Source: Paracidovorax sp031843945 (GTDB lineage Bacteria; Pseudomonadota; Gammaproteobacteria; Burkholderiales; Burkholderiaceae_C). From it: a stretch of 64,000 bases of DNA. Within the stretch, counting starts at the first letter, position 1; each line of letters starts with the position of its first letter. The notes below the pieces were generated by a model. The model saw only the letters and a program-made list of their open reading frames with translations, did not search any database and was not told the DNA's origin. The position numbers were made by a program, and so were the translations under genes. Positions 33,730 to 42,206 of this stretch are shown piece after piece. Location: the NCBI RefSeq assembly GCF_031843945.1, contig NZ_JAVTJJ010000009.1:97312-161311 (forward strand), given 5' to 3'.

Positions 33730-35432
33730 TACCGGGTTCCACTGCGCGTAGGCGCTTTCTCGGGCATTGCGCGAATGCGCTCCACATGTGCCAGCAGCGA
33801 CCGCTGGGCCACAGGCCACAGCCGCTCGGGCACGTCGTCATAAGCCTGGCGCACCCAGTCTTGCATGCTGCCCTGCGGCAGCGCCTGCATGGCCGCCAGC
33901 ACCTTGGCTTCACGCGCCAGGCGGTGCGCCTTCAGCCCGGCGATGGCACCGCGCGCGTTGCCGAGCACGTAGCCATGCGCGGGCAGGATGAATTCCACGC
34001 CGTGGCTGGCGCACAGGGCGTCCAGCCGGTCCAGCGAATCGAGGTAGTCGGCCATGTTGCCGTCGGGCGGGTCCACCACCGTGGTGCTGCCGTTCAGGAT
34101 GTGGTCGCCGCTGAACAGCAGGCCGTCTTCGCGCAGCAGCAGACACAGGTGGTTGGCGGCATGGCCGGGGGTGTGCACCACTTCCAGTGTATGGGTGATT
34201 TCGACCCCAAGCGCCCATCCAGCAAGCGTTAGCAGCTCTCCATTCGATAGCACCCTGTCGGGCGTGAACTGTGCAGCTGCACGGGCCGTGGGCGCCGAGG
34301 GCAGGCCCAGCACGGGCGGGCGCGGGCGGCCGTGCGCCGCCACGCGGGCGGCCAGCGGCGCGGCACCGGGCGAATGGTCGGCGTGCGAATGCGTGCAGAC
34401 GATGGCGCGGATGTCGCCGCCCGCCGCGCGCCACAGGCGCTCCAGGTGGTCTTCGTCCGCCGGGCCGGGGTCGACGGCGATGTAGCCCGTGTCCGCATCG
34501 CCCACCAGGTAGCTGTTGGTGCCGGGGCCGGTCATCACGCCGGGGTTGGGAGCAGTCAGGCGCTGCACGTTCTTGAGCAGCGGCACGGGTCGCTCGGTCT
34601 GCCAGTCGAGCACATGCTGCATCTGGCCGTCGGGGCAGACCAGCGCCAGCTCGCCGAAGGGCGGCTCGTGCTCCATGTAACGCGCCTCCTTGCCTTGCAG
34701 CAGGCCGCTGCGCGGGCAGCTGGTCCACAGCGGCTCTTCATGCGCGACGGCGGCCAGCACCGCGTCGGCCGTGCCAAAAGCGGCCAGCCGCTGCAGCGTG
34801 CGGATGGTCGGGAAGATCATCAAGAACTGCCCCGCCGCATGCCGCGCCAGCGCATCGGCCGGGCGCACCCACACGGGCTCGAACTGCTCGCGTTCGTCGG
34901 CCACGGGCTCCTGGCCCTCGGGCATGCGGGCCACGAGGAAGTGCACGTCGAAGCGCTTGGGCAGGTCGCGGTCAGCCGTCCAGTGCGCCAGCAGGAACAT
35001 TGCGTCTGCCGCGGGCGTGAGGCCCAGCGCAGTGCACTGCGCCACGAACGGTGCGGCGCGGTCCAGCGCGGCAATGTCGTCCGCCCCGGCAAAGCGCCCG
35101 TCGGCATGGCGGGCCAGCAGCACGCCCAGCTCTTCAAAACTCTCGCGAATGGCGGCGATGGCCTGCGTCACCCGCGCCTCGCTCTGCGCCGGCCGCCGCG
35201 CCACCGCCGCGTGCGTGGCGGGCGCGCCGTCCAGCGCATCGACAGCGCCGCCCGGGAACACATAGGCACTGGGCGCAAAGCTGGCCTGCGGCGAGCGCCG
35301 GGTCATCAGCACCTCCAGCGCGCTGCCGGTGCCGTCTGCCGTGGGCACGTCGCGCAGCAGCAGCACGGTGGCCGCCGCGCGCGTGGCGACCGGCTCGCGG
35401 TGGGGGTGGAGTTGTTGGGTGATGCGGGGCAT
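33729..35432 (-). CDS. NUDIX hydrolase-metallo-beta-lactamase fusion protein
   Basis: 567 residues from MPRITQQLHPHREP. The N-terminal half (about 15-240) is NUDIX-like (SAYVFPGGAVDALDG then IAAIRESFEELGVLLA, matching the REx2EExG core). The C-terminal half (about 285-560) is an MBL-fold hydrolase with THSHADHSPGA metal ligands, HTPGHAANHLCLLL and FSGDHILNG, near the LACTB2/glyoxalase II group. A palindromic repeat encodes residues about 394-413. The two activities suggest a nucleotide or RNA end-processing role, which is inference. Confidence 0.85.
   Translation of the reverse strand: MPRITQQLHPHREPVATRAAATVLLLRDVPTADGTGSALEVLMTRRSPQASFAPSAYVFPGGAVDALDGAPATHAAVARRPAQSEARVTQAIAAIRESFEELGVLLARHADGRFAGADDIAALDRAAPFVAQCTALGLTPAADAMFLLAHWTADRDLPKRFDVHFLVARMPEGQEPVADEREQFEPVWVRPADALARHAAGQFLMIFPTIRTLQRLAAFGTADAVLAAVAHEEPLWTSCPRSGLLQGKEARYMEHEPPFGELALVCPDGQMQHVLDWQTERPVPLLKNVQRLTAPNPGVMTGPGTNSYLVGDADTGYIAVDPGPADEDHLERLWRAAGGDIRAIVCTHSHADHSPGAAPLAARVAAHGRPRPPVLGLPSAPTARAAAQFTPDRVLSNGELLTLAGWALGVEITHTLEVVHTPGHAANHLCLLLREDGLLFSGDHILNGSTTVVDPPDGNMADYLDSLDRLDALCASHGVEFILPAHGYVLGNARGAIAGLKAHRLAREAKVLAAMQALPQGSMQDWVRQAYDDVPERLWPVAQRSLLAHVERIRAMPEKAPTRSGTR
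34196..34253 (+). repeat. Palindromic repeat, copy 8, inside the MBL domain, antisense to the gene
   Basis: AAGCGCCCATCCAGCAAGCG-TTAGCAGCTCTCCATTCGATAGCA. Diverged but colinear with the others. The gene is on the opposite strand, and the segment is read as about LSNGELLTLAGWALGVEI without a stop. Confidence 0.72.
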
Positions 35433-35589
35433 CGGGTGATTATCGGCACATGACCGCTGCCCAGGTGACACACAAGTGGCCCGCAGGAGCCCACGGTTTA
35501 CAGGCACGCCACCGCAAGCGCACCGCCCCATCGCCCGGATGCCCGCACACAGGGCGCCAGCGGCCGGCGCATCGTCCGGCCCCACGCCG

Positions 35590-36132
35590 TCAGAGCATGC
35601 GGCGCAGCACGTCCGCCTCAGGGTTGCGGTCGAACCAGCGGTGCTTCACCGCGCCTGCCACGTGCGCCGCAATCACGCCCAGCAGCACATAGGCCAACAC
35701 CTTGTGTATCAGCTGGAACCACTCGAAGCCTTCCTTGCTCTTGGGCAGCAGCTCCGGCAGCGACAGGCCGAAGAACGGCACTCCATCGCTGAACTCGTAC
35801 ACGCTCGACATGCAGTAGCCCATGACGGGCACCACGATCATCAGCACATAGAGGGCCACATGGCCAAAACGGGCCGCAAAGCGCTCCCAGGGGCTCAGGG
35901 CCTGCGGCAGGACCGGGGCCTTGAAGAACACGCGCAGCAGCAACTGGGTGCCACCCAGCAGCAGCGCCAGCAGGCCCAGTTGCTTGTGCCAGGGGTAGAG
36001 CGTCGCGTACTTGATGGGCACTTCATTAGCCAGCAGCGTCATGATCGCGCCAATGGCCAGAGTGGCGACGATCACCAGGGCACGCAGCCAGTGGACGGCG
36101 CGCAGCGGGGCAGGGTATTTGATGGGTGTCAT
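35590..36132 (-). CDS. Cytochrome b561
   Basis: Four-helix di-haem b membrane protein, probably moving electrons at the inner membrane. I chose MTPIKYPAPLRAVHWLRAL at 36132 (180 aa); the frame extends to 36195. Haem-ligand histidines are expected in RAVHWL, LYPWHKQLG, FGHVALYVLM and LIHKVLAYVLLGVIAAHVAG. The length fits CybB-type proteins. Partners are not visible. Confidence 0.9.
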   Translation of the reverse strand: MTPIKYPAPLRAVHWLRALVIVATLAIGAIMTLLANEVPIKYATLYPWHKQLGLLALLLGGTQLLLRVFFKAPVLPQALSPWERFAARFGHVALYVLMIVVPVMGYCMSSVYEFSDGVPFFGLSLPELLPKSKEGFEWFQLIHKVLAYVLLGVIAAHVAGAVKHRWFDRNPEADVLRRML

Positions 36133-36430
36133 GGTTTCGATGGGGTTTGGCAACTTACACAAAAACAAGCAGAGGGTTGCCCCATTCACATTCACCTATT
36201 CACCTAGGCCGTGCTCGACTTCTTCAGGGGCGATGAAATGTAGCGTAGCCATTGCCAACATTCCGCCAGACGGCATGCATGGGCCTGCGAGGGCATGGGG
36301 ATTGCACGCCGCTTCATCGACCGGCCCTGCCAGACGCTGTCCGCCGCTTCGGCCGCCCGGTAACGCACCGACACCATAGAGCGCCGTTGCTGGGGGGTGC
36401 CGGCGCGCCCCGGTGGCGATAATCGCGCCC
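36133..36430. other. 298-bp gap between cytochrome b561 and dapF (divergent)
   Basis: Must hold promoters for both genes. I see no RNA gene or repeat. The minus-strand frames here are shadows with no recognisable protein. Confidence 0.5.
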
Positions 36431-37309
36431 ATGCAAATCCGCTTCACCAAGATGCAGGGCGCGGGCAACGACTTCGTCGTGCTCGACGAGACGCAGGGCC
36501 GCCTGGGCCTCTCGCCTGCGCAGTACCGGTTCCTGGCCGACCGCCACTTCGGCGTCGGCGCCGACCAGATCCTCACGGTGCGCCCGTCGCCGGCCGAGGG
36601 CATCGACTTCGAATACCTGATCCACAACGCCGACGGCGGCGAGGTGGAGCAGTGCGGCAATGGCGCGCGCTGCTTTGCGCGCTATGTGCGCGACAAGGGC
36701 CTGACGGACAAGGACCAGCTGCGCGTGCAGACAATGAAGGGCGTGATCGCCCCGCGGCTGACGGCCGATGGCCGCGTGACCGTCGATATGGGCCGCCCGC
36801 TGTTTGCGCCGGCCGAGGTGCCGTTCGATGCCACCGGCCTGCAGCCCGTGGCGCAAGGTTCAGGTGAGAAATGGCCGCTAGCGCTTGATGGTCAAGCGTA
36901 TTTAGCTCCTCTTTTAATAGCGATTGCCTCCATGGGCAACCCGCACGCCGTGCAGCTGGTGGACGATGTGGACACCGCGCCGGTCGAAGCCATCGGCCCG
37001 CTGGTCGAGCGCCATGCGCGCTTTCCTGAACGCGTGAATGCCGGCTTCCTGCAGATCGTCAACCGCTCTGAAGTGCGCCTGCGCGTGTTCGAGCGCGGTG
37101 TGGGCGAGACGCTGGCCTGTGGCTCGGGCGCCTGCGCGGCCGTGGCCTGCGGCATTCGCCTGGGGCTGCTGAACACCAGCGTCGACGTGCACACGCGCGG
37201 CGGCGTACTCACCATTGCCTGGGCTGGCGGTGCCGACGATGCCGTCTTCATGACCGGCCCGGCCACCACGGTCTTCGAAGGCCAGATCGAGATTCCCGAC
37301 ACACCATGA
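36431..37309 (+). CDS. dapF: Diaminopimelate epimerase
   Basis: Converts LL- to meso-diaminopimelate for lysine and peptidoglycan. 292 residues from MQIRFTKMQGAGNDFVVLDE. The two catalytic cysteines are in VEQCGNGARCFARYV and LACGSGACAAVACG. Residues about 146-164 (KWPLALDGQAYLAPLLIAIA), just before the conserved SMGNPHAVQ block, come from an in-frame palindromic repeat. The stop overlaps the DUF484 gene (ATGA), the usual dapF-DUF484-xerC order. Confidence 0.96.
   Translation: MQIRFTKMQGAGNDFVVLDETQGRLGLSPAQYRFLADRHFGVGADQILTVRPSPAEGIDFEYLIHNADGGEVEQCGNGARCFARYVRDKGLTDKDQLRVQTMKGVIAPRLTADGRVTVDMGRPLFAPAEVPFDATGLQPVAQGSGEKWPLALDGQAYLAPLLIAIASMGNPHAVQLVDDVDTAPVEAIGPLVERHARFPERVNAGFLQIVNRSEVRLRVFERGVGETLACGSGACAAVACGIRLGLLNTSVDVHTRGGVLTIAWAGGADDAVFMTGPATTVFEGQIEIPDTP
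36867..36921 (+). repeat. Palindromic repeat, copy 9, in frame inside dapF
   Basis: GAGAAATGGCCGCTAGCG-CTTGATGGTCAAGCGTATTT-AGCTCC... TTTAATAGCG. Same strand and same frame as the rbsA copy, giving PLALDGQA in both proteins. Confidence 0.92.
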
Positions 37310-38013
37310 CCTATTCCGCACCGCCCTCTTCTTCCTCCGCTTCCGTTCCGCCCATCACCGAGGACGACATCGCCGAATTTCTGCAGCAGACGCCGGGCTT
37401 CTTCGAGCGCCATGCCGAGGTGCTGGCCAGCGTGACCTTCACCAGTCCGCACGGCCAGCGCGCGGTGAGCTTGCAGGAGCGCCAGGCCGAGATGCTGCGC
37501 GAGAAGATCAAGGCGCTGGAGCAGCGCGTGATGGAGATCGTGCGCAACGGTCACGAGAACGGCCACATCGGCCAGAAGATCCACCAGTGGTCGCGCGAAC
37601 TGGCAGCCGTGCAAGACCCGCACGGCCTGCCCGGCGCCGTGACCGAGGGCCTGCGCCGCCTGTTCGACGTGCCCCAGGCCGCGCTGCGGGTGTGGGACGT
37701 GGCACCGCCTTTCCAGGGCGCCACCTTGAGCGCCGCCAGCGAGGACGCGCGCGCCTTCGCGTCGTCGCTGACCCAGCCCTTCTGCGGTGCCAACCTGGGC
37801 TTCGAGCCCACGGCATGGCTGCCCGATGCGGCGCAGGTGCAGTCGCTGGCGTTGCTGCCGTTGCGCGAAGGCGCGCTCGATGGCGAGACGCCGGCCTTCG
37901 GCCTGCTGGTGCTGGGGTCGCCCGACGCACAGCGCTTTGGCGCCGACATGGGCACAGACTTCCTCGTGCGTATCGCCGAGCTGGCGAGCGCGGCGCTGAC
38001 GCGGCTGCGCTGA
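37306..38013 (+). CDS. DUF484-family protein
   Basis: 235 residues: N-terminal low-complexity Ser/Pro stretch, then ITEDDIAEFLQQTPGFFERHAEVLA, the DUF484 N-terminus, a coiled coil (about 55-95) and a GAF-like C-terminal half. It sits between dapF and xerC as in many proteobacteria. Function unproven; family GAF-like folds suggest sensing. Start coupled to dapF by ATGA. Confidence 0.9.
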   Translation: MTYSAPPSSSSASVPPITEDDIAEFLQQTPGFFERHAEVLASVTFTSPHGQRAVSLQERQAEMLREKIKALEQRVMEIVRNGHENGHIGQKIHQWSRELAAVQDPHGLPGAVTEGLRRLFDVPQAALRVWDVAPPFQGATLSAASEDARAFASSLTQPFCGANLGFEPTAWLPDAAQVQSLALLPLREGALDGETPAFGLLVLGSPDAQRFGADMGTDFLVRIAELASAALTRLR

Positions 38014-38060
38014 AGCGCGGCACGGCTGCCCGCCAAGCACCCGCTGAGAGCGAAGCAGTC

Positions 38061-39068
38061 ATGGCCACAGCCACCCCTGCAGCGCCCACAGAACCCGTCG
38101 CGCTGCCGCCAGAGGCCCTGCGCTACCTGGAGCACGTGCGTGTCGAAAAACGCCTGGCCGCGCGCACGCTGACGCTCTACACGCTGGACCTGGAACGCCT
38201 GGTGCGCCATGCGCAGGACGCGGGCATGCCGCTGCTGCAGCTGAGCACCGGCCACATCCGACGCTTCGTCGCGCAGATGCATTCGGCCGGGCGCAGCGGG
38301 CGCGGCATCGCGCTCATCCTTTCGGGCTGGCGCGGCTTTTTCACCTGGGCCGGGCGCCAGGGCCTGGTGCCGCACAACCCGGTGCTGGACGTGCGCGCGC
38401 CCAAGGCGCCCAAGCCGTTGCCCAAGGCGCTGCCGGTGGACGATGCCGTGCGCCTGGCCGAGCACGAACACGCAGGCGGCGACCCCTGGCTTGAAGCGCG
38501 CGACGCCGCCATCGTCGAGCTGCTGTACGGCTGCGGCCTGCGCGTGGGCGAGCTGGTGGGGCTGGACGCCGTGCCCGGCCCCGACACCCAGCGCGAGGGC
38601 CGCGGCTGGATCGACCTGCAGGCGGGCGAAGCGCATGTCTTCGGCAAGGGTTCCAAGCGCCGCAGCGTGCCGGTGGGCCGCGCGGCCACCGCCGCGCTGC
38701 AGACCTGGCTGGCGCAGCGCGCGCAGCCCTTCGGTGGCGCCGCTGCCTCGGCACGGCTGGATGCCGCGCTGTTCGTGGGCCAGCGCGGCGCGCGGCTCAC
38801 GGCGCAGTCGGTGTGGCTGCGGCTGCGCCAGCGCAGCCAGTTGGCCGGGCTGACCACGCCGGTGCACCCGCACATGCTGCGCCATTCGTTCGCCAGCCAT
38901 CTGCTGCAGTCCAGCGGCGATTTGCGCGCGGTGCAAGAGCTGCTAGGCCACGCCAACATCACCACCACGCAGGTCTACACGCGGCTCGATTTTCAGCACC
39001 TGGCCAAGGTGTACGACGCGGCCCACCCGCGCGCCAGGCGCAAGCCAGAAGGCGGCGGCGCGGACTGA
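38061..39068 (+). CDS. xerC: Tyrosine recombinase XerC
   Basis: Resolves chromosome dimers at dif with XerD. I chose MATATPAAPTEPVAL at 38061 (335 aa); the long upstream open frame overlaps the DUF484 gene and is a shadow. Catalytic residues: Arg161 (GCGLRVGEL), Lys196 (FGKGSKRR), His271 and Arg274 (HMLRHSFASH), His297 (LLGHANI), Tyr306 (TQVYTRLD). Position after dapF-DUF484 favours XerC over XerD. Confidence 0.93.
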   Translation: MATATPAAPTEPVALPPEALRYLEHVRVEKRLAARTLTLYTLDLERLVRHAQDAGMPLLQLSTGHIRRFVAQMHSAGRSGRGIALILSGWRGFFTWAGRQGLVPHNPVLDVRAPKAPKPLPKALPVDDAVRLAEHEHAGGDPWLEARDAAIVELLYGCGLRVGELVGLDAVPGPDTQREGRGWIDLQAGEAHVFGKGSKRRSVPVGRAATAALQTWLAQRAQPFGGAAASARLDAALFVGQRGARLTAQSVWLRLRQRSQLAGLTTPVHPHMLRHSFASHLLQSSGDLRAVQELLGHANITTTQVYTRLDFQHLAKVYDAAHPRARRKPEGGGAD

Positions 39069-39107
39069 GACAGGCAGCGCTGCGCGCCCCGGCGGCGCAG
39101 CCTGTAC

Positions 39108-39171
39108 GCTATTATTTTTATAGCTACAGGCGCTTATTAGTAGAGCGCTACAGGCCAAAACACCTTGAAAC
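39108..39171 (-). repeat. Palindromic repeat, copy 10
   Basis: Read on the minus strand: AAGGTGTTTTGGCCTGTAGC, GCTCTACTAATAAGCGCCTG, TAGCTATAAAAATAATAGC. It lies between xerC and the DUF898 gene, close to the promoter position. Confidence 0.87.
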
Positions 39172-39214
39172 CGGCCTGAGATAAACTGCGCGGCGCAACA
39201 AAAAGAGGGAGCCT

Positions 39215-40453
39215 ATGTCCACACCATCCATGGCCGGCCACAACGAGGCCCGGACCACTTTCGTGTCGCACGACATCGAACCGCACCCGATGGCCTTCAG
39301 CGGCAGCGGCGGCGAGTACTTTCGCGTGTGGATCGTCAATGTGCTGCTGACCATCGTCACCCTGGGCTTCTACACGCCCTGGGCGCGCCGCCGCACCGCG
39401 CAGTATTTCTACGGCAACACGCTGGTGGCGGGCAGCCCGCTGGAATTCACCGCGCAGCAGCGGCGCATGGTGGTGGGCTTTCTGATCCTGGTGCTGATCA
39501 CCGCCGCCTACAACCTGGCGGCCAATACGGGGCAGGATTTGGCCGTGGGCCTGTTCATCCTGGGCGGCGCGGTGCTCTCGCCCTTCATCTGGGGCAGCGC
39601 CATGCGCTTTCGGCTGGGCAACACGCGCTGGCGCGGGCTGCGGCTGCGCTTCACCGCCAACTGGCGCGAGGTCTACACCGCCAGCTGGCCCGTTTTCGCG
39701 CTGGCGCTGGTGTGGATCGTGGTCGTGTTCGGCCTGCAGGCCATTGCGCCGGAAGTGCCGGCCGGGCGCAAGTTTCCGCCTGTCACCCAATCGATGTCGG
39801 CCCTGGCGCTGCTGGGCGTGCTGCTGACGGTGCTGTGCTTCATCCGCCTCGAATACAACTACCGCAGCCTGCTGGTGCTGCGCGCCCACCTGGGGGACGA
39901 AGCGGGCCGCTGGAAGCCGGTCTACTTCGATTTCGTGAAGGTGTGGCTGGCCACGGTGCTGGTGTTCATCGTCTCGGTGGTGGTGCTGGCAGGCGTGTGC
40001 GGCCTGCTGTTCAGCAGCTCGTGGATGCTGTTTGCCAGCAAGGCGCGCGGCGCCGGGATGGTGATGATGATTCTGTTCTTCGCGCTGGCCATCGTCCTGG
40101 GCATCTTCCTGCTGTTCCTGGCCTCCGCTCCGGCGCGCGCCTACCGCGAAGCCCGCATGTTCCAGCTCATGTGGGACAACATCGGCGTGAGCCACATCGC
40201 ACGCTTCAAGTGCAGCCTGCGCACCGGCAGCTACGTGCTGCTGCGGTTGAAAAACATGCTGCTCGCGCTTCTGACGCTGGGCTTTTACCGCCCCTTCGCG
40301 ATGGTGAGCGAATACCGCATGAAGCTTGAATCGGTCACCCTGCACGTCAAGGGCGGCGTGGACCAGGTCGCCAGCCAGCTGGTGCACCAGCAGCGCGAAG
40401 GCGGCATCGGCGATGCGCTGGCCGACGCGGCCGGGCTCGACCTGGTCGGATGA
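39215..40453 (+). CDS. DUF898 (YjgN-like) membrane protein
   Basis: 412 residues with about six to seven membrane segments. MAFSGSGGEYFRVWIVNVLLTIVTLGFYTPWARRRTAQYFY is the DUF898 start, a pattern repeated near the C-terminus (VLLRLKNMLLALLTLGFYRPFA). Function unknown. GGGAG precedes the ATG. The end overlaps the M48 protease gene by 4 bp; DUF898-M48 pairs are common, suggesting joint action in envelope quality control (inference). Confidence 0.88.
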   Translation: MSTPSMAGHNEARTTFVSHDIEPHPMAFSGSGGEYFRVWIVNVLLTIVTLGFYTPWARRRTAQYFYGNTLVAGSPLEFTAQQRRMVVGFLILVLITAAYNLAANTGQDLAVGLFILGGAVLSPFIWGSAMRFRLGNTRWRGLRLRFTANWREVYTASWPVFALALVWIVVVFGLQAIAPEVPAGRKFPPVTQSMSALALLGVLLTVLCFIRLEYNYRSLLVLRAHLGDEAGRWKPVYFDFVKVWLATVLVFIVSVVVLAGVCGLLFSSSWMLFASKARGAGMVMMILFFALAIVLGIFLLFLASAPARAYREARMFQLMWDNIGVSHIARFKCSLRTGSYVLLRLKNMLLALLTLGFYRPFAMVSEYRMKLESVTLHVKGGVDQVASQLVHQQREGGIGDALADAAGLDLVG

Positions 40454-41667
40454 CGAGCGCTCCGTCCCCGCAGGGGAATGCGCCTTTCGTGCGGGCACGC
40501 TGGTTTGACGGCCGCAGCAGCCAGGGTCGCGCGGTATTGCTGAGCCTGCAGCCCGGCCCCGGCGGTCCCGCGCTGGCGGTGCACCCGCTGCACGCGCCGG
40601 GGGCTGCGCCTACCGTCTACCCCCACAGTGCGGTAGGCTGGCCTGAGGCCTGGAACCCGCGCCGCCCGCAGCCGCGCCTGGTGGTCGACCTGCAGGACGG
40701 CGGCAGCCTGGAAATCGATGACGCCGGCGGCTGGCACGCCGCACTGCAGGCCGCCGGCCAGCGCGCCAGCCTGGCCCAGCGCATGCAGACGCGCTGGCCG
40801 GTGCTGCTGGCGGTGCTGGTCCTTGCCGCCATCGGGCTGACCGCCTTCTACCGCTGGGGCACGCCCTGGGCGGCCACGCAGCTCACGCATTTCGTGCCGC
40901 TGTCGTGGGAAACACAACTGGCCGCATCCGCGCTGCAGCAGATGGACGAGGGCCACCTCAAACCCACCAAACTGGCGCCCGAGCGGCAGGCCGCCCTGCG
41001 CGCGCGCTTCGACCAGCTCACCGGCGCGCTGGCTTCCGCCCCGCCCTCGCTGCAGCGCTATGGGGGCTACGCGCCGCGCTACACGCTGGCCTTTCGCTCA
41101 GGAATGGACGCCAACGCCTTCGCCCTGCCTGGCGGCAGCATCGTGGTGACCGACGACCTGGTGCACGCCGCTGAGAAACGGGGCCTGAGCGACGACGCCA
41201 TCACCGGCGTGCTGGCCCATGAGATCGGCCACGTCGCCTACCGCCACACCACCCGCATGGTGGTCGAGCAAGGCGTGCTGAACATCGGCCTGGGGCTGGC
41301 GCTGGGCGACGTGTCGGGACTGCTCTCGACTGGCAGTGCGCTGCTGACCGGCCTACATTACCGCCGCAACCACGAGCGCGAGGCCGACTGCTTCGCCGTC
41401 GCGCTGATGGGCCAGGCGCAGTTGCCGGCCGCGCCCATGGCCGATCTGCTGCTGGCGATTGCGCACGACGGCGAGCGCCGGGAACACGAGAAAGAAGCCG
41501 CGGATGGCAAGGCCGGTAAAACCGCACCGCCACCAACGCCCCGCCAGGCCGCATCGGCTGCGCGGACGAAGGACGATTCGCTGCTGTCAATGCTCAGCAG
41601 CCACCCGGACACGGTGCAACGCGCCGAGGCGCTGCGTGCAGGGCAGTTGTCGGGCTGCACACGCTGA
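40450..41667 (+). CDS. M48-family zinc metalloprotease, membrane-anchored
   Basis: 405 residues. One membrane helix (about 118-138: WPVLLAVLVLAAIGLTAFYRW) divides a cytoplasmic N-terminal region from an M48 domain. Zinc site: HEIGH in LAHEIGHVAYRHTTRMV, third ligand in NHEREADCFAVALM; substrate loop GMDANAFALPGGSIVVTDDLV. The C-terminal KEAADGKAGKTAPPPTP is a low-complexity linker before LLSMLSSHPDTVQRAEAL. Probably faces the periplasm. Confidence 0.92.
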   Translation: MTSAPSPQGNAPFVRARWFDGRSSQGRAVLLSLQPGPGGPALAVHPLHAPGAAPTVYPHSAVGWPEAWNPRRPQPRLVVDLQDGGSLEIDDAGGWHAALQAAGQRASLAQRMQTRWPVLLAVLVLAAIGLTAFYRWGTPWAATQLTHFVPLSWETQLAASALQQMDEGHLKPTKLAPERQAALRARFDQLTGALASAPPSLQRYGGYAPRYTLAFRSGMDANAFALPGGSIVVTDDLVHAAEKRGLSDDAITGVLAHEIGHVAYRHTTRMVVEQGVLNIGLGLALGDVSGLLSTGSALLTGLHYRRNHEREADCFAVALMGQAQLPAAPMADLLLAIAHDGERREHEKEAADGKAGKTAPPPTPRQAASAARTKDDSLLSMLSSHPDTVQRAEALRAGQLSGCTR

Positions 41668-41757
41668 TTGCGCCGTCATTTCAAACGGAAGTTGCGGGGC
41701 GCTAAAGGTGCATGGCTGGTGCACATGCGCGCACTAGCCGGCCCCGGAAAAAAGTGT

Positions 41758-42196
41758 GAAGCGCACCGATAAGCCGGATTCTGTGCACCGCGGTTGCCCG
41801 CGGCGTGACCGCCATTACTCTGGGCCGGGTGTCGCCACCACGGCTCGATGCTACCTACCCGCCAACTCTGCGGAACCACATCAACGTTGGCCTACTTGGT
41901 ATTGCTGCGCGTAGAGATTGCCCGTTTCACCCGAAGCAGGCGCCGCCCGCTTCGGGTGGCTATGGTCTTTGCGGCTTTCGCCGCAAACCGTCTGGCTTGG
42001 CGCCAGCCGTACCCGCTAGGCGCGGGTGACCGATAGAACACCTTCGGTGGCTTGTGCCTGCTTGCGACTCGTCTCTGTTGCTCTGATCCTCACCTCACGG
42101 TGGGCAGCCGTTAGCTGCTACGCTGTCCTGTGCAGTCCGGACGTTCCTCCAGTGCCTGGTTTCCCAGATTGCACCAGCGGCGGTCTGGCGCGCTTC
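41758..42196 (-). ncRNA. rnpB: RNase P RNA (M1 RNA, type A)
   Basis: Catalytic RNA that removes tRNA 5' leaders. On the minus strand it starts GAAGCGCGCC and ends GGTGCGCTTC, which pair to form P1. Diagnostic blocks are GGAGGAACGTCCGGACTGCA (near 5'), ACAGAGACGAGTC, a GGTGAAACGGG-like segment and the 3' block ACAGAATCCGGCTTATCGG. About 439 nt. A T-run (ACACTTTTTTCC) follows the 3' end. It lies 11 bp downstream of rtcR on the same strand. Confidence 0.96.
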
Positions 42197-42206
42197 ACGG
42201 GGGCGA

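Noticed and set aside
37587..38060. N-terminal extension of xerC into the DUF484 gene
   Set aside because: Residues before MATATPAAPTEP are Arg/Ala-rich shadow sequence; XerC homology starts after 38061.
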